Of a stretch of 64,000 bases of DNA, positions 28,601 to 35,900 are shown one piece after another. The position numbers and the translations under genes are program-made. This stretch comes from Chloroflexota bacterium (lineage in GTDB: Bacteria; Chloroflexota; Anaerolineae; Anaerolineales; Villigracilaceae). The notes beneath the pieces are model-generated. The model was not told where the DNA came from, searched no databases, and saw nothing but the letters and a program-made list of their open reading frames with translations. The stretch's first letter is position 1. Each line of letters begins with the position of its first letter. The DNA lies in NCBI GenBank assembly GCA_013388855.1, contig JACAEM010000026.1:60016-124015 (forward strand), given 5' to 3'.

Positions 28601-29561
28601 TGGCGGCTGGGGCGCAGCTAACACAACCTCCTGTCCAACAACTGACAATGGCCTGCTTACAGTAAAAGGGAAGATCCGAGACAAGGATTTCGCAGAGACA
28701 GAATACACCGCGTCTGTGACGGTGAACGATGTACTCCCGGCAAGTGTCAGCGCGGGCGGACCCTATATAGCGGTCGCGGGTCAATCGATAGCTGTGACCG
28801 GATCAGCAGTGTGCGCAAGCGTGGATACCTGCACATATGCATGGGATTTGGACAACGACGGTCTGTATGATGAGGCTGTTGGCATGTCGGTCTCCCATGT
28901 CTGGAATACGGTGGGCGATTACGTCATTGGACTCAGAGTAACGGACGATGATGGCAACCCGGTGACGGCAACCGCCGATGTACACGTTACTCCGTTCATG
29001 CACAATATCTCGCTCGTGCCCGGCTGGAACCTGATCTCGTTTAACGTACATCCGACAGATACTGCGATCGCTTCCGTACTCGCCAGTGTGGAAGACAGCT
29101 TCGACTTGGTCTACGCCTGGGATGCGACTGGCGCCCATCCGGGAAGCGGCAACTGGTTGAAGTATGACAACGTGCCCTTCTCACCGGATACGTTGACCGC
29201 GCTCGATGAGACGGTTGGATTCTGGATTCACATGACATCAACCGATGTTCTGGAAGTAGCGGGCAGTGTTCCAACAACGACCAATATCTCTCTGTGGGAT
29301 AACGCGGGCGGCTGGAACCTGGTCGGCTACCCGTCCATCAGCGATCAATCCATGCCGGCAGTGTTAAGCGATCACGGAGTCGGTACAAACTTCTCTTTGG
29401 TATATGCCTACCATGCGAATGACATTCTGGATCCATGGAAACTGTATGATCGTTCAGCTCCGGTTTTCCTCAACGATTTGACGCAACTGACGCCGGGCTG
29501 GGGCTACTGGATTAACGTCGCCACCGATCTTACCTGGGACGTGGGATATATAGCGCCTTGA
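19608..29561 (+). CDS. Giant secreted protein 2 with BMP-type and family-5 solute-binding domains
   Basis: A 3317-residue secreted protein; the signal peptide includes VLRLVFVFVFVVGTAG. Order by rough residues: PA14 (38-188, YIEAPATGTYEFHAWIDDYL); cadherin-like (189-290); NosD-like beta-helix (291-633, VPDDYSTIQAAVDAA); BMP-type solute-binding fold (634-950, KVGLVTDVGGTADNGWN, FVIIDYSPE, GYLAGALAGKM); NHL-like beta-propeller (951-1192, PFNMDFDGAGNLYVANEG). Five Ig-like repeats of ~172 residues follow (1198-2075, most with a DEDGDGT-type acidic loop). Then a family-5 (OppA/DppA) binding fold (2081-2581, VFNLLYEPLYR, FTLRNDMLWSDGQPVTA, NPLVRKALASAIDR), cadherin-like, SSFYG (2678-2770), PKD, two Ig-like, PKD, and the GWNL module (3129-3317). 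ATG 19608 follows GGGAGG. The two binding folds suggest ligand capture or sensing; partner genes are absent. Confidence 0.9.
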   Translation: MNTRFAEKVLRLVFVFVFVVGTAGVPTTRAGASPLAQGNGLHAEYRNLGGTEVILTVHGEGPINHGWNGSCPDTNMYQNECGSWAGMFHSWSLLEETLTGYIEAPATGTYEFHAWIDDYLQITINGVTQTADDLGGAGYSIVMDLVEGQFYPVTMEYKNRMGSANVGLYWTKPDATSQYVPKQYLYTEIPVQAPVITEGASVSVSMSKNGTPKPFNLTLNATDVNMGDVLTWSVSSPATNGTANASGTGTSVTVGYTPNTDYTGSDSFVVQVDDGNGGTDSVTVNVTIGAVTLYVPDDYSTIQAAVDAANPSDTVFVRAGTYYEHVVINKSLILQGEDKTTTIIDGSGSGYGIHMPSTDNVSISDFTVRNTQYGIFFTSGATYNTVSDVIATDSVHGINNHDQNNSNNTFQNVEVYGNSNIGIVAYLGSNNLNILDSNIHDNGASGVQIGWSSNWVVSGNTITGNIGPGISLDTASHGTITNNTMMNNSTGISFSGWGPEYNNVTSNVIRNNTIGLDFSCDARYNTVTENEISGSAKGVVISRNDACPNYANTFHHNTFKNNTIHAQDDEERYGGNTWDNGYPSGGNSWDTYTGLDMFHGAAQDIPGSDGIGDTAYVIRAGLDVDRYPLYAPVKVGLVTDVGGTADNGWNWLANQGLLQAETELGIDGTLYEPASSDEYATLIQQCVSDGNKLCIGASFLLADDLVAAANANPDVKFVIIDYSPENPPANLRGISFDAKQAGYLAGALAGKMTGSNKVGVVGGMEIPPVVAFAEGYRNGAQCANSNANVTINYTGSFNDPILGETTAQTMIADGADVIFAAAGETGNGAILYSSQHEVWSIGVDTDQYISVFGNGTVDGSDKLLTSAMKNLDFGVKQTISDYLHGNFSSGTVTYYLADGGVGLAPYHETDDDVPADVKSYVDGVKAGIIGGSINIDDSCRADPWAVVAEWLWGPFNMDFDGAGNLYVANEGSEGGGDKVSKITPEGVISTFSTGYAGAAGVDFNANGVLYVSDDTNRVFFLDEFGNRTVFVDSTANLSNPNAIAIDAQNNLYAVSAGGFVSKFASDGSLIELYLADGLDTPQGIVIDDQLGKIYVSDAGGNVYQIDMNMVGKTLYAQTNTHTGGGLARDADGNIYLSAWDQGVVYRIDALTQQTTVCLSGLNTPRGLAVGPTGRLYVTEYYIGRILSASGCTDEPAPGYQLHPSFNIWDLNQVHGYGWPNTQITLTIDDPVTQQSPDYTVTQPTGPTDWDPSGHSVRFFVTPNFMMQSGHIVTLAGGSYTRSHTITEVTASSISADTNIVTGTAAAGSDVRIENKWDSSIWRHEVAAPDGSWTADFNTTGDEAGETIADIKPGEEYHVGQSDEDGDGTWWYLRLPNPSFSARKNENQVHGYEWPLGSSVTLTIDDPDNGVGTDYTDTQTVVVADWDPNQTFVRFDLGAFILESGQLVSMSQGGTTKTHTVTNLTVTAVDPALDTVSGTAVPGSQVDVGHIYCDQNGCTGFRRVTADTNGNWIADFAHVGEDNDEQDIIDIKVGTGSEARQCDEDGECTTYGWHVPNPSIGVRANDDRIEGWEWTLGSTITVSVDDPVTPTSPDITRTAVVYEASWNPGEYRFDVDLRNIYDVKTGDTVTATDGTTTKTHTVTSLAFTDVNMDTDVVTGVAAAGSTVAIWACDSFNCYNYAPDPVADGDGVWSVDFTPIFDITYGTWIDSSQNDEDGDGTFFGKNMPNPRINVRANDNNIEGQEWTLGSTVTVTVDDPLTPVSPDITRTAVVYEASWNPGEYRFEIKLEGEFDIKASDIVTATDGTITKTHTVTSLAFTSIDVDTDVVTGTAQAGSNVDIWACDNNNCYNGPTVTADGNGNWSVDFTGIYDIVHGTWVDSSQNDEDGDGTYYGQHVPNPRINARLNENAVEGYEFQGDTNVTLQIDDPNTPEPVDYTASQYAYYTGSLYNTSLRFDLGEDFTLASGQTITMTDGFTTRTLIVDTLDVTGWNVPADTISGTAPASADIWFDLWADTGTLTRHFTADAGGGWTADYSAFGDENFEQNKYDVVNGTSGEVRIDDADGDSTSVTWTVYTPWLAPDTVPLVVGITRDVKLAQPQYTLEDWSVFNLLYEPLYRVSQADSSLIPAAATGYTISPDSKVFTFTLRNDMLWSDGQPVTAQHYADGLLWLLDPATSPIEYGMAYASLLYDIQGAEAYNNGSVTDPNTVGITAPNNTTLQITLARPAVHLPHILSIPGMIPIRKDLITLHGSEWVAPANFVGNGPFKLLEHDGTHFLFGKNTNYYNAAQVDFPQMAMPIIPDTNEQFEAYKRGEVDTVIDAPQSALDDANYTPERVYSALPGFHDIELNVQRTPTDNPLVRKALASAIDRRALLDTVLNTPWRQTATGIIPPEFPGYQGNAVGYEYNLTVAQSLLTQAGYPGGTDLPTIHLYARNTMQIPVIDAIADQWRTGLGVAVETHYRPDFGSWISGCEENPEACEYNGYRLGWIVDYYDAHNILYDRFNPDATWTKRIGWDNARYRELLDLIRAEQDPAQRLAYVQEAEQILVEEDAAVIPLYYYDRVSLVKPGLSTVFGIVPYYEQWNLAPVAINDVYSTNKNTTLNVPAETGILANDTDVDPITAVKLTDPAHGALALNLDGSFTYTPNTNFVGNDSFTYQASDGILTSNIATVAIQVGTGTPPPMPSSFYGEIHFSDNPPEEGDIVEAYLPIGTTPAATAVIGNYQGMLIYGIDVPGEITSEGSTITFKVNGRVVATAVWHSGTNVRLDFHPPQVLPGGPYSGDEGNTISFVASATDAGDDADTYQWDWDNDGAYDETGNPLTHTWADNGTYTVGLKVIDVQGGEGSTVFTVTVNNISPTANLVNNSPTNEGSPATVTFAGQTDPSGADENAGFHYAFACDGGPLADATYENSSTDASTTCTFDDGPSSHVVRARIIDQDDGFTEYTTEVIVDNIAPTATFNVTAIVDEGGEVTVSLTDPIDASTADLTAGFWYAFDCGVGYGGWGAANTTSCPTTDNGLLTVKGKIRDKDFAETEYTASVTVNDVLPASVSAGGPYIAVAGQSIAVTGSAVCASVDTCTYAWDLDNDGLYDEAVGMSVSHVWNTVGDYVIGLRVTDDDGNPVTATADVHVTPFMHNISLVPGWNLISFNVHPTDTAIASVLASVEDSFDLVYAWDATGAHPGSGNWLKYDNVPFSPDTLTALDETVGFWIHMTSTDVLEVAGSVPTTTNISLWDNAGGWNLVGYPSISDQSMPAVLSDHGVGTNFSLVYAYHANDILDPWKLYDRSAPVFLNDLTQLTPGWGYWINVATDLTWDVGYIAP

Positions 29562-29576
29562 TTGAGGGTTGTACAC

Positions 29577-29615
29577 GATCAGGTGGGGAGTACTCCCCAC
29601 CTGATCCAGTTTTTA
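29577..29615 (+). terminator. Terminator: perfect 30-base palindrome plus T-run
   Basis: GATCAGGTGGGGAGT is followed directly by its reverse complement ACTCCCCACCTGATC (29577-29606), then CAGTTTTTA. It lies 15 bases after the stop of giant gene 2. The T-run makes it a good intrinsic terminator. Confidence 0.85.
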
Positions 29616-29653
29616 TGATCAGTTGGATTAAAGTAATCGATTTTTGCGTGGTT

Positions 29654-29772
29654 TGACATTTGACAATGACTTTTCAAAAATGTAAGCTGATGGAGACGAT
29701 GACATTTATAAGCAATCGAATTGCATGAACTCTCACCTTGAGAGATGTCATGGAAACTGGTGACATTTGTCA
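29654..29772. promoter_or_regulatory. Cluster of TGACA/TGTCA half-sites upstream of giant gene 3
   Basis: The 430-base gap 29562-29991 is unusually rich in repeats. TGACA occurs at 29654, 29661 and 29700, and TGTCA at 29746. The full palindrome TGACATTTGTCA at 29761-29772 has flanking G/C that extend the arms to GTGACA/TGTCAC. A further TGTCA is at 29795. The full site is the exact reverse complement of the one at 14972. A binding site for a dimeric regulator is inferred. Confidence 0.45.
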
Positions 29773-29781
29773 CGTACCTTT

Positions 29782-29820
29782 CATATTTGCAAGCTGTCAT
29801 GTAATTGCCTTGCAAATATG
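29782..29820. other. 12-bp inverted repeat, 15-base loop
   Basis: CATATTTGCAAG (29782-29793) and CTTGCAAATATG (29809-29820) are perfect reverse complements. The loop contains one TGTCA. It could be an RNA hairpin or paired operator. It is too far (170 bases) upstream of the ATG to touch the ribosome-binding site. Confidence 0.5.
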
Positions 29821-29847
29821 TAAGTTTAGAGTATTTTTTTTGATCCC

Positions 29848-29965
29848 GTTTGCGCAAACTTCCAATCTATTTTCGAATTTTCAGGGAAGTTTGTTCCATG
29901 GGCGTTTGCTTATATTAAGGGTGATTTGAGCAAACTTTAGCAATAAACATGGGGTGAAAGCAAAC
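29848..29965. promoter_or_regulatory. GTTTGCGCAAAC palindrome and spaced GCAAAC half-sites
   Basis: A perfect 12-bp palindrome GTTTGCGCAAAC (29848-29859) is followed by GTTTGT (29889), GTTTGC (29904), GCAAAC (29930) and GCAAAC (29960). The last two are 30 bases apart, three helical turns. The palindrome with a central CG resembles LacI-family operators. All lie within 145 bases of the giant gene 3 ATG. Confidence 0.45.
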
Positions 29966-29991
29966 TCCACCGATTTTTGGTAGGAGGAAAA

Positions 29992-32900
29992 ATGAAATCA
30001 CACATCATGAAATCCTTTCAGGAAGGTCTGTATCGGAGTCTCTCGGCGCTTATGGTCTTGTCCATGGTGCTGAGTGCTGTGGGGATGCCAACTGTCAGCG
30101 CTCATGCCGCGCCTGCCGGAAAAGCGTTGCAGTTTAATGGAAGCAATCACTATGTAACGTTCGGTTCCTCTGCGAGTATGGATACTGGGCTGGGTGCTCA
30201 GGTATTCACGATTGAAACATGGTTCAAGCGGACGGGGACAGGTGTTGCCACTGGCACAGGCACGAGTGGATTAAGTGCAGCGATTCCGCTTGTAACCAAA
30301 GGACGCGGCGAGGCTGAGGGTACCAATGTGGATATGAACTATTTCTTCGGAATTGACAGCGCTACAAATCGCCTCGCGGCCGATTTCGAAGAATGTGCCT
30401 CTGCCATGGGCGCGCCTTGTGTTGCTGGTGGAACGGCTGGTCTTAACCATCCTGCTTTTGGTACCACGGCAATTCAAAACAATGTTTGGTACCATGCCGC
30501 AGTCACTTACGATGGGCGCTATTGGACTTTTTATCTTAATGGCGTGCAAGATGGGCCCGTTACGGATGTTGGCGCGGTTCGTTACCCGCGTTGGGATAGT
30601 ATCCAACATGCCGGTATTGGCACGGCCATGACTTCTACTGGGGCAGCTGCAGGATTTTTCGCAGGCATTGTTGATGAAGTTCGTATCTGGAATGTGGTTC
30701 GCACGCAGGCTGAAATTCAAGCCGATATGTACAGCGAACTCACCAGTGGCACTGGTCTGATCGGGCGCTGGGGATTGAATGAAGGCTCTGGGGTAACAGC
30801 GGCAAACTCGGTTGCGGGACGCCCCAATGGCGCACTTATGCCAACTGCCACGCCTCCCACTTGGGTGGATGGATTCCCAATCCCGGACACTACACCTCCT
30901 GCCGCACCGACAGGCTTGACAGCCGCGCCATTTAGCGGAGGCATCACCCTGACATGGATTGCGCCCGGCGACACGGATATTGCGGGCTACAACGTCTACC
31001 GCAGTGAAACGTCCCCGGTGACATTGACGAGTCCCGTCAATGGCGGGACGCTGGTTTCCGGTACGAGCTATTCCGACTTTGGATTGACCGATGGCACAAC
31101 ATATTATTATGTGGTCACTGCCGTAGACACGAGCGCAAATCAATCTGCGGTTTCGAATGAGGTTGGCGCCGTGCCTGCGCTTCAGGCAACCGGCTTGAAT
31201 TTTGACGGCACAAATGATTATGTCACCCTCGGCGTTGCATCAGGATTGGGATTGCAGACATTCACGTTGGAAACCTGGTTCTATTGGACCGGAGGGACGC
31301 CAACGACCTCTGGTACGGGAGGTGTCACATCAGGCATACCGCTTCTTACAAAAGGACGTGGTGAAACAGATAACAGCGACAACAAAGATATGAATTATTT
31401 CCTGGGGATCGATTACAACACAACCACTCAAACCGGACGACTCGCCGCTGATTTTGAAGATAATGTCAATGGCGGCAATCACCCTGTTTTCGGAACGACA
31501 ACGCTCAATAAAAATACCTGGTATCACGCCGCCGCCACCTACGATAGCGCATCAGGTCAGTGGAAACTTTATTTGAATGGCGTGGAAGATGGGAACGCCA
31601 CAGTCACGACGAATAAGATTCCCCGCTACGATAGCATTCAACACGCCTCCCTGGGGTCAGCATTGCAATCGAATGGACTTCCAACTGCCTCTCCTGCCGG
31701 ATATTTCGGCGGGATGCTTGACGAAGCGCGGATCTGGAATGTTGCCCGTACACAAGCCGAGATCATGGCTTCGATCAATTCCGAACTGACCAGCGGGACA
31801 GGACTGGTGGCGCGGTGGGGGATGAACGAAGGAGGCGGGACAGTCGTCCATAGTTCCATTGGGACATTCCCCGGAACATTAACCAACGGACCGACCTGGG
31901 TGACCGGCGCGCCGTTCAACATCACGCCTCCGCCTGCTCCCTCTGCCCCAAGTGGACTCGTTGCCGTGGCATCCTCCGCCAACAACGTCAACCTGACGTG
32001 GGTGGATAACTCCAATAACGAGACCAGTTTCGAGGTCGAGCGCGGAAGCGATGCCGGAGGTCCATTCAACCTGCTGGCAACGGTGGGATCCAACATTGTC
32101 ACGTACGCCGATGCGAGCGTCCTTCCCTTGACCCAGTATTGCTATCGCGTGCGCGCGGTCGGCGTAGGCGGAGCATCCAGTTACAGTGATGTGTCCTGTG
32201 TCACTACACCGGATGAAACTGCTTACGCTTTGGATTTCGGAAGTTCCACGGCGTATGTGACATTCGGTGATCCGGCGGCTCTCGACCTGCCTCAATTCAC
32301 GCTTGAGACCTGGTTCAAACGTACCGGGGCAGGTACCAGCAATACTACTGGAAGTGGCGGCGTGACCAGCGCCATCCCGCTCGTAACGCATGGCTCGCCG
32401 CAGGATGATGGCTCGAACGTGGACGCGAACTGGATGCTGGTCATCGATGATACGACCGATGTCATCGCCGCGGACTTTGAGGATATGGCGACTGGTTTGA
32501 ACCATCCCGTCTATGGCACGACGATGATTACCAACGATGTCTGGCACCATGCCGCCGCCACCTATGATGGTACGACCTGGCGTCTATACCTCGATGGCAA
32601 CCTGGAAGCCACACTGGTGGTGAATGCTGCACCGCGCTCCGATACAATCCAGCACGCCGGATTGGGCACCATGATCGAATCGGACGGGACAGTCAACGGT
32701 CATTTCCAGGGTGTGCTCGACGAAGTGCGCATCTGGAATTATGCGCGCACACGTGCCCAGATTATTTCTACCATCAATTCGCAGATAAACACCGCCCAGA
32801 CCGGTCTGGTGGCGCGCTGGAGCCTGAACGAAGGGACCGGCACGGTGGTCAACGGCTCGGCGGGCACGACGGTGAATGGCACGATCACAAATACCGGCTA

Positions 32901-35900
32901 TAGCTGGGTGACGCCCGGCTCACCGTTCAACGCCTATATCGAGACCACGCCTCCCGCTGCTCCAACCAACCTGATGGCTTCACCGCGGCCCGGCGCGGTC
33001 CAATTGGAATGGACGACGAATATCGAACCCGACCTGGCAGGATATAACGTGTATCGCAGTACAACCAGCCCGGTCACTTTGGGAGTTCCTCTCAACAGTA
33101 CTGTCTTGGTAGCGCCTGCGTATACCGATTCGGTTGTGAGCGCGGGCACGGAATATTTCTATGCTGTCACGGCGGTGGATATTTACGGTAACGAATCCCC
33201 CTTGTCGACAGAGGCAAGTGCAATCCCATTGCCTCCGCCTCCGCCTGAAGCGTTGGACCTCGGGAGCGCGAATGCCTATGTCGCGCTGGGTGATACTGCC
33301 GACACCGCACAATTTACCTTGGAAGCCTGGATCCGCCGCGATGGCGCCGGTACGGCGATTTCCTCCGGTTCAGGCGGCGAGACGATCGTCCCGGTCATTA
33401 CCAACGGTACCGCCGACGCTGAAACCGAAAATGCGGATATCAATTACTTCTTTGGCATCCGCGGCTCGGATGGTGTCTTGTGTGCCGACTTTGAAGAGGC
33501 GCAAACCGGCGCGGCGCCCGGGCAGAATCACCCCGTTTGCGGCGTCACGCCGCTGATGAACGGCACTTGGTATCATGTCGCCGCCACCTACAATGGTTCA
33601 GTCATGCGCCTGTACCTCAACGGTAACCTCGACAAGGAGCAGACCATCGGACAGCCTGCCAATGCCAACAATATTTCGCAATTGGCGTTTGGCACTTCCA
33701 TGAAAACCGACAATTCAACGACCGGTTATTTCGATGGCGCCCTCGATGAAGTGAGAATCTGGAACTACCCGCGTACGCAGGGTGAGATCGTAGGCACGAT
33801 CAACGCGAAACTCTCCAGTCCGCAGACCGGTCTGCTTGGCAGGTGGGGATTTGACGAAGGCACGGGCTCGGCGGTGAACGATTCATCCGGGAACGCCTTC
33901 CACGGCACGATAACGGGATCAGGCTACAGCTGGGTGGCTGGATCGCCGTTCAATGCGGAGGTCAACCTGTCGCCGGACGCGCCGCAACTCGTCGGCCCGG
34001 TGAACGGCGCTTCCAACGTCGGGACAACTGCTACGCTTTCGGTGAACGTTTCCGACCCGGAAGGTCAGCCGTTGAATGTCACTTTCTATGGGCGTCCCAT
34101 GCAGGCCGCGGCGGGACCCGATTTCACCCTCATCGTCATTCCCGACGCGCAATATTACGCCTCCACCTATCCCGCTATTTATAACGCGCAGATGCAATGG
34201 GTGGTGGACCACAAAACCAGCGACAATATCGTCTATGTCGCCAGCTTGGGCGACAACGTGGATGTAGCCAGCAACGTCACCCAATGGACGAACGCTGATG
34301 CCGCCTACGATATCCTCGATGCGGCAAATATCCCGTACGGGCTGGCGGCGGGCAACCATGATGGCGCCCCCTCTAACACAGGGAATTTCAATACCTATTT
34401 TGGCGCATCCCGCTTTACTGGTCAGCCTACCTATGGCGGACATTACGGGAGCGACAACGATAACCATTATGCCCTTTTCGAAGCCAGCGGACTGGGCTTC
34501 ATCGTCATTTTCATCGAATATGACGACAGCATGACCACCTCCTCCCACCCGGTGCTGGTCTGGGCGAATGACCTGCTCCAGACGCACAGCAACCGCCGTG
34601 CGATTGTCATCAGCCATAACATGCTGCAAGGCGGCACCTCCACCGCCTTTTCCACACAGGGATCCACCATCTACAATGCTCTTAAGGCGAACCCCAACCT
34701 ATTCCTAATTATGGGCGGACATCTCGATGTCGCGGCGCGGCGCACAGATGTATATAACGGTCATACGGTTTATACCCTGCGTTCCGATTACCAGAGTGTG
34801 GACAACCAGCAGAGCGGCTACCTGCGTATCATGCGTTTCTCACCAACAGACGACATGATCTACGTCCGCACCTACTCACCGACCCAGAACAAGGACTATG
34901 ACAAATCGGACGCGGCGCAAAATAACTTCAACCTGTCCTATGGTATGGATGGAGTGGGCTTCAGTGTGATTGGAACGGCGTCCAGTATCCCATCAGGTGG
35001 AACGGCTTCTGTCCAATGGAGCGGACTCACCGCCAACGCGCAATACGAATGGTTCGTGGTCTCCTCGGACGGCACACACCAGACCTCCAGCGACACCTGG
35101 GGCTTTACCACTGCGGGAGGCAATACGGCTCCAGTGGCGAACGACCAGACTGTGACAACAACCGAAGACACTGCGATGGACATCACCCTCACCGCTACCG
35201 ATGTCGAAAGCGACCCGCTGACCTACACGGTTCTGACTCAGCCTGCGCATGGCGCCCTTACCGGAACAGCTCCCAATCTGACATATACCCCGGACATCAA
35301 CTTCAACGGCTCCGACTCATTCACCTTCAAGTCCAACGATGGCACAGCGGACAGCAATACCGCCACCGTGACAGTCAATATTACCCCGGTAAACGACGCG
35401 CCGGTTTGCTTGAATGTGGATCTGGTGACCGATGAAGATGCAATCGGTCAGGTCGCGGCATCCTGCACCGACGTGGAGAATGATTCGCTGACTTACTCAA
35501 TCGTCAACCAGCCCGGGTCTGGGTCCGCCTCGGTGACGGGTTCCGTGCTGGAATATATTCCCCCCGCGAATTTCAACGGCTCTACAGCCTTCACCTACAA
35601 AGCCAGCGACGGTACAGCCGAAAGCAATACTGCTTCGGTGGCGGTGACCGTCAACGCGGTGAATGACCTGCCGGTGGCGGCCGCCGATTCATATACTGTG
35701 GCTGAGAATACGACACTGACTGTTGCCGCGCCGGGTGTGTTGGGCAACGATACAGATGCAGAGGGGAGTCCGCTTACGGCAGTCAAACTCAGCGATCCTT
35801 CCAGTGGTGTGTTGACGTTCAATGCCGATGGCTCGTTTGTGTACACGCCTGCGACCAATTTCCACGGCGCGGTCAGTTTCACCTATCAGGCGAACGATGG

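Noticed and set aside
19608..29561. Giant gene 2 as an artefact of joining separate transporter genes
   Set aside because: One frame stays open over almost 10 kb with no internal signal peptide or start region. Domain linkers are continuous, and the N- and C-terminal ends match its neighbours.
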